A DNA stretch of 64,000 nucleotides from Alloalcanivorax venustensis ISO4 (GTDB lineage: Bacteria; Pseudomonadota; Gammaproteobacteria; Pseudomonadales; Alcanivoracaceae): NCBI RefSeq assembly GCF_015356855.1, contig NZ_ARXR01000016.1, forward strand, positions 1 to 64,000, in the 5' to 3' direction. The notes beneath the pieces were generated by a model. It was not told where the DNA came from and made no database searches. It was given only the letters and a program-made list of their open reading frames with translations. The translations under genes and the position numbers were made by a program. Below are positions 17,002-24,560 of the stretch, piece after piece. The first letter of the stretch is position 1. Each line of letters starts with the position of its first letter.

Positions 17002-18393
17002 TCAGAAAAAGCCGGCACTGGCGGCGCCCGGCTGTTGCAGGGCGTCGGCGATCACATGCAGGGCCTGGCCCAGATCCTGGCGGCTGGCGGGGCCGCCCAG
17101 GCAAAGCCGCACCGCTTCCGGCGGCTTGCCGTTGACCGCGAAGGCGTCGCTGACCACCACATTGATGCCCTGGGCGCGCAGCCGCGCGGCGAACGCCACC
17201 CGGCTCCAGGCGGGCGGCATCCGCAGCCAGACGTGGAAGGCCTCCGGGTGCGACCGGTAGTCGGCACCGGCCAGGATCTCCGCGACCAGTTCCTGGCGCG
17301 CCTGGGACTCGCGGCGGGTCAGCGTCAGGGCCAGGTCGGCGGTGCCGTCCTGGACCCAGCAGGACGCCAGCGCCGCGGTAATCGGCGACGCCATCACCGT
17401 GGTGGCGCGCAGGGTGACCGCCAGCCGCGAGCGCAACCGGGCCGAGGGCAACGCCAGGTAGGCAATGCGCAACCCCGCCCCCAACGACTTGCTGAATCCG
17501 CACAGGTAATAGGTCAGTTCCGGCGCCAGCGCCGCCAACGCCGGCGGCCGGTGGCTGGGCAGCAGACCGTAGGCGTCGTCCTCGATAATCGGCAGATTAT
17601 GACGGCGGGCGATCTGCACCACCCGGTGGCGGCGCTCGTCGCTCAAGGTCACCGCCGCCGGGTTGAGCAGCACCGGATTGCAATACAACGCCTTGGGATG
17701 ATGTTCCGCGCACAGCTTCGCCAGCGCGTCCGGATCAATGCCGTCGTCGTCCAGCGGCACCCCCACCAAACGCAGGCCCAGCTGCCCGGCAATGGCCCGC
17801 AGCCCCGGGTAGGTCAGCGCCTCGCACAGCACCACGTCGCCGGGCCGGGCCAGGTTGCCGAGCACCGCCAGCAAGGCGCTTTGCACCCCGGGGCACACCA
17901 GCACCCGGTCCTCGCTCACCGTCAAAGGGCGCCGCTCCAGCCAGGCCACCGCCGCTTCGCGGTCCTCCATGGAGCCGCCGAATTCTTGGTAGCGCATCAA
18001 CGGCTGAAGGTCCGGCCCCAGGGCGCGCAGCCCGGCTTCCATGCGCTCGCGCAGCAGCGGGTCGCGGGGTTCCGGCGGCAGGTTCATGGTCATGTCCACC
18101 GCCCGGTCGGCGCTGGCGCTGCGGCGGCTGGCGCGGCCCGGCCGGCACACGAAGGAGCCCTGCCCGACCCGCGAATAGATCAGACCACGGCGCTGCGCCT
18201 CGCCGTAGCCCCGCGACACGGTGGCGTAGTTCAGTTGCAGGGTTTCGGCCAGATCCCGCAGCGGTGGCAGGCGCTCGCCGACCCCCAGCCGGCCGGCCAG
18301 GATGTCGTCGCCGATGGCGTCGGCGATACGAATATAGACTGGCTGGCCGCTGGTCTTGAGAACCGGTCGCCAGGCCTCCTGGGAAGAGGTCAT
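17002..18393 (-). CDS. MocR-type regulator (GntR domain fused to a PLP aminotransferase fold)
   Basis: 463 residues from the ATG at 18393, which has GGAG upstream. The N-terminal GntR winged helix (ILAGRLGVGERLPPLRDLAE...LNYATVSRGYGEAQRRGLI) is joined to a fold-type-I aminotransferase domain with the PLP lysine in CGFSKSLGAGLRIAYL and the motif IIEDDAYG. MocR proteins sense PLP-linked or amine ligands and control the adjacent operon. It is divergent from the Nit1C cluster, with a 290-base shared promoter region. I infer control of the nit genes, or of its own expression, through the TTGATTGGT boxes there. Confidence 0.88.
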   Translation of the reverse strand: MTSSQEAWRPVLKTSGQPVYIRIADAIGDDILAGRLGVGERLPPLRDLAETLQLNYATVSRGYGEAQRRGLIYSRVGQGSFVCRPGRASRRSASADRAVDMTMNLPPEPRDPLLRERMEAGLRALGPDLQPLMRYQEFGGSMEDREAAVAWLERRPLTVSEDRVLVCPGVQSALLAVLGNLARPGDVVLCEALTYPGLRAIAGQLGLRLVGVPLDDDGIDPDALAKLCAEHHPKALYCNPVLLNPAAVTLSDERRHRVVQIARRHNLPIIEDDAYGLLPSHRPPALAALAPELTYYLCGFSKSLGAGLRIAYLALPSARLRSRLAVTLRATTVMASPITAALASCWVQDGTADLALTLTRRESQARQELVAEILAGADYRSHPEAFHVWLRMPPAWSRVAFAARLRAQGINVVVSDAFAVNGKPPEAVRLCLGGPASRQDLGQALHVIADALQQPGAASAGFF

Positions 18394-18488
18394 GGACTCA
18401 CTCCGCGCCATGTGGCGGCGCCTTTTCGCACTGATCGGAACCACCCCGTGCACCAGTGTCGCTCACCAGGGTGGGCGCCGCCCGGCGC

Positions 18489-18590
18489 TTTGATTGGTTG
18501 CCCGCCGGCCGGTGGCTCGCGGCACCACGGGATTCGCCGCCCATTGAGCCACAGCGTCCCGGACCAATCAATCATTTCATCTATTGGTTG
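18489..18590. promoter_or_regulatory. Cluster of TTGATTGGT boxes between the MocR gene and the nit operon
   Basis: TTGATTGGT occurs at 18490-18498, its exact reverse complement ACCAATCAA at 18563-18571, and the shorter ATTGGTTG at 18583-18590, next to the sigma-54 promoter. These words are rare in this GC-rich sequence and cluster in the only shared promoter region. They are candidate binding sites for the divergent MocR regulator or for a nitrogen activator. Confidence 0.5.
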
Positions 18591-18604
18591 GCATATTGAT
18601 TGCA
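18588..18604 (+). promoter_or_regulatory. Sigma-54 (-24/-12) promoter of the Nit1C operon
   Basis: The sequence TTGGCATATTGATTGCA has the diagnostic GG (18590-18591) and GC (18602-18603) separated by exactly ten bases, matching the RpoN consensus TTGGCA-N6-TTGCA. Transcription would start near 18615, leaving a leader of about 70 bases to the first nit gene. This fits nitrogen-starvation control. No sigma-54 activator gene is in the window. Confidence 0.7.
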
Positions 18605-18683
18605 ATTGAACGGTTACGGAGCGCGGCCCTGGGCGTCGCCTTCGATCAACCTCAAAAGCATCCTCAAAGCATGGGAGACGGTT

Positions 18684-19166
18684 ATGCCCACCGTAGAGAA
18701 AGCAGCGCATCAGAAAGGCGATTTTTTCGTCGACTACGAAGAAAAGGTGTTCGAGGACGTCAAGGCGGAGCCGGGGGAGAAAGCCCTGGTGACCTTCCAT
18801 ACCGTGGCGTTCGAAGGGTCCATCGGGCTGGTCAATATGTTGCAGGCCACGCGCTTGCAGCGCAAAGGGTTCGACACCTCGGTGCTGCTGTACGGCCCCG
18901 GTGTCACCCTGGGCGTGCAGCGTGGCTTCCCGACCCTGGGCGACGAGGCGTTCCCCGGCCATATGGCGGTCAACAACCAGATCACCAAGTTCATGGGGGA
19001 AGGCGGCAAGGTGTACGCCTGCCGGTTCGCGCTTCAGGCGCTGTACGGCCACGGCGAGCCTTCATTGATTGAGGGGATCAGACCAATCAATCCCCTGGAC
19101 GTGCTGGACCTGGTGCTGCTGCACCGCCGGGACGGCGCCTTCATCCTCGACACCTGGACCACCTGA
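18684..19166 (+). CDS. Nit1C cluster protein, MSMEG_0572/Sll0783 family
   Basis: 160 residues from the ATG at 18684, preceded by GGGAGA; the longer open frame upstream covers the sigma-54 promoter and is not coding. The sequence ([41 protein letters not shown]) matches the small protein that opens Nit1C clusters, likely a DsrE-like fold. The biochemical role is unknown; the family is reported as responding to nitrogen starvation. An inverted repeat ATTGATTG...CAATCAAT lies within the 3' part (19064-19091). The nitrilase follows after 12 bases. Confidence 0.85.
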   Translation: MPTVEKAAHQKGDFFVDYEEKVFEDVKAEPGEKALVTFHTVAFEGSIGLVNMLQATRLQRKGFDTSVLLYGPGVTLGVQRGFPTLGDEAFPGHMAVNNQITKFMGEGGKVYACRFALQALYGHGEPSLIEGIRPINPLDVLDLVLLHRRDGAFILDTWTT

Positions 19167-19178
19167 GGGAGCGGCGCC

Positions 19179-20219
19179 ATGAACGAAGCCGCAACGGTAC
19201 GGGCGGCGGCGGCGCAGATCGCGCCGGACCTGCGCACCCCCGGGGGCACGCTGGACAAGGTGTGCGCCACCCTCGAGGAGGCCGCCGGGCGGGGCGTGCA
19301 ACTGATCGTCTTCCCGGAAACCCTGCTGCCCTACTACCCGTATTTTTCGTTCGTGCGCGCCCCGGCGTTCTCCGGCGCGGACCACCTTGCCCTCTACCAA
19401 CAGGCGGTGACGGTGCCCGGCCCGGAGTTGGACCGGGTCGCCGCCCTCGCCGCCCGCCATTCGATGGTGGTGGTGCTGGGCGTCAACGAACGGGACCGGG
19501 GCACGCTCTACAACACCCAGGTGGTGTTCGACCGCGACGGCCGCCTGCTGCTCAAGCGCCGTAAGATCACGCCCACCTACCACGAGCGCATGATCTGGGG
19601 CCAGGGCGACGCCAGCGGCCTGAAGGTGGTGGACAGCGGCGTCGGGCGCATCGGCGCCCTGGCCTGCTGGGAACACTACAACCCCCTGGCCCGCTACGCG
19701 CTGATGACCCAGCACGAGGAAATCCACTGCGCCCAGTTTCCCGGTTCCATGGTCGGCCAGGTGTTCGCCGACCAGATCGAGGCGGCGATGCGCCACCATG
19801 CGGCGGAATCCGGCTGTTTCGTGGTCAACGCCACCGGCTGGCTGGAAGACCACCAGATTGAATCGATCACCGACGACCCGGCCCAGCAAAAGGCCCTGCG
19901 CGGCGGCTGCATGACCATGATCGTGTCCCCGGAGGGCAAGGTGCTGGGTGAGCCGATCACCGAAGGCGAAGGCCTGTGCATGGCCGACCTGGACATGGCG
20001 CTGATTCTGAAACGCAAACGGATGATGGATTCGGTGGGCCACTACGCCCGCCCGGAACTGCTCAGCCTGATGATCGACCGGCGGCCGGCGGCCACCTGGC
20101 ACGACGTCCCGAAACCGGACGACCAGGCGCCCACCGTGGCCACTTTCCAATCTCCGTCCGAGAGGAGCGATAGCGATGACCGCGAGCAAAGCGTTGTCCA
20201 CCGAACAGCTCATCAATGA
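19179..20219 (+). CDS. Nit1-type nitrilase of the Nit1C cluster
   Basis: 346 residues, carbon-nitrogen hydrolase superfamily. Catalytic residues are Glu47 ([15 protein letters not shown]), Lys129 ([18 protein letters not shown]) and Cys163 ([18 protein letters not shown]). The YPYFSF and WEHYNPL forms are those of true nitrilases of the Nit1 branch. It probably converts a nitrile to an acid and ammonia; Nit1C clusters have been linked to growth on cyanide as nitrogen source in a Pseudomonas. The last 44 bases overlap the radical-SAM gene. Confidence 0.92.
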   Translation: MNEAATVRAAAAQIAPDLRTPGGTLDKVCATLEEAAGRGVQLIVFPETLLPYYPYFSFVRAPAFSGADHLALYQQAVTVPGPELDRVAALAARHSMVVVLGVNERDRGTLYNTQVVFDRDGRLLLKRRKITPTYHERMIWGQGDASGLKVVDSGVGRIGALACWEHYNPLARYALMTQHEEIHCAQFPGSMVGQVFADQIEAAMRHHAAESGCFVVNATGWLEDHQIESITDDPAQQKALRGGCMTMIVSPEGKVLGEPITEGEGLCMADLDMALILKRKRMMDSVGHYARPELLSLMIDRRPAATWHDVPKPDDQAPTVATFQSPSERSDSDDREQSVVHRTAHQ

Positions 20220-21321
20220 GCTGCAGACCCGCGGCGTACGCCTGGAGGACGCCGGCCACGGCGCCCCCAGCCGGCGCGGCGGCGCCGGCCCCTCGGACCA
20301 CAAGGCGCTATCGATCGATGGCCGGGTGGTGATGATCCCGGTGCACACCGCCGGCGCCGATCAGTCACCGTACAGCCTGGGCACCGCCGGCGACGACGGC
20401 GGCGCCGCCCTGTCCCGGGAGGGCCGGGAAATCGCCCGGCTGGCGTTCACCCCGACACCGCGCTTTTACGACCTGCGCACCGACGACGGCGTGCCCTATT
20501 CGCACATCGCCACCCTGCACGGTAAGGACGTGCTCGCCACCACCGTGCTGCAAACCTGCATCCGCTATAACAACCGCAAGGTCTCCTGCCAGTTCTGCGC
20601 CATCGAGCAGTCGCTCAAGGAGGGCCGCACCATCGCTCATAAAACCCCGGCGCAGCTGGCCGAGGTGGCGCGGGCGGCGGTGGCGCTGGACGGCGTCAAA
20701 CATATGGTGATGACCACCGGCACCCCCAACCTGCGGGACCGGGGCGCGCGCATCCTGTGCGACAGCGCCGCCGCCGTCACCGCCGCCGTGGACCTGCCGA
20801 TCCAGGCGCAATGCGAGCCGCCGGACGACCCGGCCTGGTTCCGGCGCCTGCGCGACAGCGGCGTGGCCAGCCTGGGCATGCACCTGGAAATCGCCACCCC
20901 GGCGCTGCGCGAGAAAATCATGCCCAGCAAGGCCTCGGTGAGCCTGGCGCAGTACATGGACGCCTTCGCCGAGGCGGTGGCGGTGTTCGGGCGCGGCCAG
21001 GTCAGCACCTATTTGCTGGCCGGACTGGGCGACACCCCGGAAACCACCCTGGCGCTTTGCCGGCGGTTGATCGACCTCGGGGTTTATCCGTTCGTGGTGC
21101 CGTTCGTGCCAATCTCCGGCACGCCGCTGGCGAACCACCCGTCGCCGTCCTCCGCCCATATGGCAAGCATCCTGGAACCGCTGGCGGCCATGCTGCGCGA
21201 CGGCGACCTGCGTTCCCGTGACATCAAGGCCGGCTGCGGACGCTGCGGCGCCTGCTCGTCGCTGTCGACCTTCGAGGACGCCTCCAACCAGGTGCCCGCG
21301 GATCTGGAGAGCCTGTCATGA
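20176..21321 (+). CDS. Radical SAM protein of the Nit1C cluster (MSMEG_0568 family)
   Basis: 381 residues. The iron-sulfur cysteines are Cys128, Cys138 and Cys141 in [19 protein letters not shown], an unusual CX9CX2C spacing typical of this family. A C-terminal [12 protein letters not shown] could hold a second cluster. The start at 20176 overlaps the nitrilase by 44 bases and follows GAGAGGAG. The product of its chemistry is unknown. It overlaps the acetyltransferase gene by four bases (ATGA). Confidence 0.9.
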   Translation: MTASKALSTEQLINELQTRGVRLEDAGHGAPSRRGGAGPSDHKALSIDGRVVMIPVHTAGADQSPYSLGTAGDDGGAALSREGREIARLAFTPTPRFYDLRTDDGVPYSHIATLHGKDVLATTVLQTCIRYNNRKVSCQFCAIEQSLKEGRTIAHKTPAQLAEVARAAVALDGVKHMVMTTGTPNLRDRGARILCDSAAAVTAAVDLPIQAQCEPPDDPAWFRRLRDSGVASLGMHLEIATPALREKIMPSKASVSLAQYMDAFAEAVAVFGRGQVSTYLLAGLGDTPETTLALCRRLIDLGVYPFVVPFVPISGTPLANHPSPSSAHMASILEPLAAMLRDGDLRSRDIKAGCGRCGACSSLSTFEDASNQVPADLESLS

Positions 21322-21860
21322 TCCTGGAACCGGTCACCCCGTTCCGCCCCCGGGAGTACGCCGTCAAAGTGGCGGACCAGGCCTGGGAGCAGCGCGCCGC
21401 CGCCGCGCTGCGCCGCCGCGTGTTCTGCCAGGAGCAGGGGCTGTTCCAGGACCACGACCGGGACGCCCTGGACCAACACGCCACCACCCTGGTGGCGCTC
21501 TCCTACCTGGCGGGCGGCCCGGACGAGGTGGTCGGCACGGTGCGCATCCACAACGACCGGCCCGGCATCTGGTACGGCTCCCGGCTGGCGGTGGCGCCGG
21601 GCTACCGGCGCGACGCCCATCTGGGCAGCGCGCTGATCCGGCTGGCGGTGGGCAGCGCCCATGCGCGCGGCTGTAACGCTTTTTTCGCCACCGTGCAGGC
21701 CGCCAACCAGGCGCTGTTCGAAAGCCTGCACTGGCGCACCCTGCGTAGTCTCGACCTGCACGGCAGGCCGCACGTGCTGATGCGCGCCGATCTGGCCCAC
21801 TATCCGCCGGTGCACGGCGGCACCCTGCCGCTGGTGGCGGTGGGCAGGAGGGCCTCATGA
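21318..21860 (+). CDS. GNAT-like N-acyltransferase of the Nit1C cluster (MSMEG_0567 N-terminal family)
   Basis: 180 residues. The central SRLAVAPGYRRDAHLGSALIRLAVGSA is the acetyl-CoA loop of the GNAT fold (R/Q-x-x-G-x-G/A in diverged form). The early REYAVKVADQAWEQRAAAALRRRVFCQEQGLF is typical of the cluster's acetyltransferase. In some organisms it is fused to the next gene's product; here they are separate, with a four-base overlap. The acceptor substrate is unknown. Confidence 0.87.
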   Translation: MILEPVTPFRPREYAVKVADQAWEQRAAAALRRRVFCQEQGLFQDHDRDALDQHATTLVALSYLAGGPDEVVGTVRIHNDRPGIWYGSRLAVAPGYRRDAHLGSALIRLAVGSAHARGCNAFFATVQAANQALFESLHWRTLRSLDLHGRPHVLMRADLAHYPPVHGGTLPLVAVGRRAS

Positions 21861-22879
21861 CCCTCACCGCCCTGATGGACGCCCTGCGTGACAGCCCGGC
21901 GTTCCAGCACAAGCAGGATATCGCGCCGATGCTGCGCGACCTGGAGGCCGCGCACGGCGCCGTGCCGGTGGGCGACGACTGCGCCGTCCTGGCCGACGGC
22001 GACGGCTACCTGCTGTTCGCCATTGAAGGCTTCCCCAACGGCTTCGTGGCGCGGGACCCGGATTTCGCCGGCTATTGCGGGGTGATGGTCAACGTCAGCG
22101 ACATCTACGCCATGGGCGGCCGGCCCACGGCGGTGGTGGACGCGCTGTGGAGCGCCGGCGCCGATCAGGCGGACGCGATCATGGCGGGGCTGCGCCGGGC
22201 CGCCGGCAAATACCAGGTGCCGGTGGTGGGCGGCCACAGCAACGCCCACAACGACCGGGCGCAGTTGTCGGTGGCCATTATCGGCCGCGCCAAACGCCTG
22301 CTCACCAGTTTCGATGCCCGGCCCGGCGACCATTTGATGGTGGCCTGCGACCTGCGCGGCGCCTATCGGCCGGCCGGCCCCGGCGAACCGGACAGCCACA
22401 ACTGGGACGCCAGCAGCGACGCCCCCGGCGAGCGGCTGCGCGGCGACCTGGAGCTGTTGCCGCTGATCGCCGAGCGCGGCCTGTGCCGCGCCGCCAAGGA
22501 CATCAGCATGGCCAGCTTCGTGGGCACCACCCTGATGTTGCTGGAGTGCTCCGGCGTAGGCGGCCACCTGGCACTGAACGCCCTGCCCCGGCCCGCCGAT
22601 GTGCCCCTGGCGCGCTGGCTGAGCACCTTCCCCAGCTACGGCTTCGTGCTGGCGGTGCCCGAGGCCCACCGCGACGCGGTCACCGGCCTGTTCCGCCAGC
22701 GCGATCTGGCGATCGCCGACGTGGGCCGGGTGCACCCCGGCCACCGTCTCACCCTCTCCCTGGAGGAAGAAACCGGCCTGTTCTGGGATCTGGGGCGCAC
22801 CCCTTTTATCGGCGCGCCCGCCCTTCAATCCGCTATTCAACCCGAGCCTGAAGCCCACCATGCCCGAAGTGCATTTTGA
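21857..22879 (+). CDS. AIR synthase-related protein of the Nit1C cluster (Sll0787 family)
   Basis: 340 residues. The glycine-rich VGDDCAVLADGDGYLLFAIEGF and GYCGVMVNVSDIYAMGGRPTAVVDAL match the PurM/ThiL/SelD ATP-binding fold. KDISMASFVGTTLMLLECSGVGG is in the C-terminal half. It is expected to bind ATP and phosphorylate or activate a small substrate. The gene overlaps both neighbours (four bases upstream, 20 bases downstream), so the cluster is tightly coupled. Confidence 0.88.
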   Translation: MTLTALMDALRDSPAFQHKQDIAPMLRDLEAAHGAVPVGDDCAVLADGDGYLLFAIEGFPNGFVARDPDFAGYCGVMVNVSDIYAMGGRPTAVVDALWSAGADQADAIMAGLRRAAGKYQVPVVGGHSNAHNDRAQLSVAIIGRAKRLLTSFDARPGDHLMVACDLRGAYRPAGPGEPDSHNWDASSDAPGERLRGDLELLPLIAERGLCRAAKDISMASFVGTTLMLLECSGVGGHLALNALPRPADVPLARWLSTFPSYGFVLAVPEAHRDAVTGLFRQRDLAIADVGRVHPGHRLTLSLEEETGLFWDLGRTPFIGAPALQSAIQPEPEAHHARSAF

Positions 22880-23144
22880 CGTCCGCTGGCCGGACCAGAG
22901 CGAAAGCCATTGTTATTCCCCTTCCACCGTGATCCACGACTATCTGCGCAGCGGCGAAGACTACCCGCTGCCGGAATTCCTGCGCCTCAGCCGCGAGGCG
23001 CTGACCCTGGCCGCGGACCGGGTGGAACAAAAGTTCGGTTTCCGCTGCAGCAGCGCGGAAACCCAATTGCTGGCGATCGAAACCCGGGGCCGGCAGTTCG
23101 CCGGTGTCGAGGACGCCCGCGTCACCGTCACCCGCATTGGCTGA
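22860..23144 (+). CDS. Small Nit1C cluster protein, MSMEG_0570 family
   Basis: 94 residues beginning MPEVHFDVRWPDQSESHCYSP. No catalytic motif is visible; two cysteines (SHCYSP, FRCSSAE) are present. Proteins of this family are found only in Nit1C clusters and are annotated as nitrogen-starvation response proteins. It begins inside the end of the AIR-synthase-like gene and precedes the flavoprotein gene by 25 bases. Confidence 0.85.
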   Translation: MPEVHFDVRWPDQSESHCYSPSTVIHDYLRSGEDYPLPEFLRLSREALTLAADRVEQKFGFRCSSAETQLLAIETRGRQFAGVEDARVTVTRIG

Positions 23145-23169
23145 CACTTAATCAATGAAAGGAGCCACC

Positions 23170-24477
23170 ATGACCACGCCCTTTTTCGCAGGACAGCACT
23201 ACCCGGTGATCGTGGTGGGCGGCGGCCAGGCCGGCCTGTCCGCCAGCTACTGGCTGTGCCGCCATGACATCGACCATCTGGTGCTGGAAAAGCACCAGGC
23301 CTTCCACGCCTGGAAAAACGAACGCTGGGACAGCTTCTCCCTGGTCACGCCGAACTGGCAGTGCCGGCTGCCCGGCCACCCCTATGACGGCGACGACCCG
23401 GACGGCTTCATGGTCAAGGACCAGATCGTCGCCTGGATGGAGCGCTTCCGGGCTGCCTTTTCGCCGCCGCTGCGGGAAGGCGTCACCGTGCAGGAGGTCA
23501 CGCCGCGATCCGGCGGCGGCTACCGGGTGCGCACCGACCGGGGCGCGCTGAGCGCCGACCGGGTGATCATGGCGGTGAGCGTCTACCACCAGCCCAAGGT
23601 GCCGCCCTGCGCCGACGCCCTGCCCGACCACCTGACCCAGCTGGACGCCTCCGCCTATCGTAATCCGGACGCCCTGCCCGAGGGACCGGTGCTGGTGGTG
23701 GGCACCGGCCAGTCCGGCTGCCAGATCGCCGAGGACCTGCACTTGGCCGGCCGCGAGGTGCACCTGGCGGTGGGCCCCGCGCCGCGGGTCTCGCGCTTCT
23801 ACCGGGGCCGCGACGTGGTCGCCTGGCTGGACGACATGGGCCACTACCGCATTCCGGTGCGCGAGCACCTCAGCGAGGATCAGGTCAAAGCAAAGGCCAA
23901 CCACTACGTCACCGGCCGCGACGGCGGCCGCGACATCGACCTGCGCCGCTTCGCCCTGGAAGGCATGCGCCTGTACGGGCGCCTGGAAGACCTGGAAGGC
24001 GGCCGGATTCTGTTCGGCCACGACCTCAGGGAAAACCTCGACAACGCCGACGCCACCAACGCCCGCATCAAGGCCAGCATCGACGAGCATATCGCGCGGC
24101 ACAACATCGACGCGCCGGCGGAAGCGCCCTACCGCCCGGTGTGGGAGCCGGCACCGGACCACCCCACCCGCCTGGACCTGGACGCCACCGGCATCACCAC
24201 GGTGATCTGGTGTATCGGCTACGCGCCGGATTTCAGCTGGATCAAGGTGCCGGCCGCCTTCGACGACAGCGGCTACCCGAAACACGAGCGCGGCGTCACC
24301 GCCAGCCCCGGCCTCTACTTCCTGGGCCTGCCCTGGCAGCACACCTGGGGCTCCGGACGCATCTACGCCATCGCCGAGGACGCCGAACACGTGGTCGACC
24401 ACCTGGCTGATGAGCTCTGTGCGAGCGGGCCGGGCTGGGCCCGCTCCCACAACACCACACAAAATTGTCGGCCATAA
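23170..24477 (+). CDS. Flavin-dependent oxidoreductase of the Nit1C cluster (MSMEG_0569 family)
   Basis: 435 residues from the ATG at 23170, preceded by AAAGGAG. The FAD-binding motif is VIVVGGGQAGLSASYWL and the NADPH-binding motif VLVVGTGQSGCQIAEDL (about residue 180), as in flavin monooxygenases (YUCCA/FMO-like). It likely oxidises the small molecule made by the other Nit1C enzymes. The last about 20 residues (ASGPGWARSHNTTQ) are encoded by a REP-like GC palindrome (24421-24450), and the stop overlaps the convergent fadB terminator, so the natural C-terminus may have been extended. Confidence 0.9.
   Translation: MTTPFFAGQHYPVIVVGGGQAGLSASYWLCRHDIDHLVLEKHQAFHAWKNERWDSFSLVTPNWQCRLPGHPYDGDDPDGFMVKDQIVAWMERFRAAFSPPLREGVTVQEVTPRSGGGYRVRTDRGALSADRVIMAVSVYHQPKVPPCADALPDHLTQLDASAYRNPDALPEGPVLVVGTGQSGCQIAEDLHLAGREVHLAVGPAPRVSRFYRGRDVVAWLDDMGHYRIPVREHLSEDQVKAKANHYVTGRDGGRDIDLRRFALEGMRLYGRLEDLEGGRILFGHDLRENLDNADATNARIKASIDEHIARHNIDAPAEAPYRPVWEPAPDHPTRLDLDATGITTVIWCIGYAPDFSWIKVPAAFDDSGYPKHERGVTASPGLYFLGLPWQHTWGSGRIYAIAEDAEHVVDHLADELCASGPGWARSHNTTQNCRP
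24421..24450. repeat. REP-like element within the 3' end of the flavoprotein gene
   Basis: Read on the minus strand it begins GTGGGAGCGGGCCC and resembles the left half of the 42968-43107 element. It folds as a GC-rich hairpin inside the coding sequence for the last residues of the upstream gene. Confidence 0.5.
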
Positions 24478-24501
24478 AAAAGCCCCACCAAAAGGCGGGG
24501 C
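24475..24501 (-). terminator. Rho-independent terminator of the fad operon
   Basis: On the minus strand: an 8-bp GC stem (GCCCCGCC/GGTGGGGC, one G-U pair) with a UUUU loop, followed by a run of six U. It lies about 60 bases after the fadB-like stop codon. The U run overlaps the stop codon of the convergent flavoprotein gene. Confidence 0.85.
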
Positions 24502-24560
24502 CGGAAAATAAAAACAGGACAAAACAGCGGCGCCGGGAGAACGGCGCCGCCAGGGTTGGC

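Noticed and set aside
18600..18683. N-terminal extension of the first nit gene
   Set aside because: These codons cover the sigma-54 promoter leader; a good ribosome site precedes the ATG at 18684, where homologues start.
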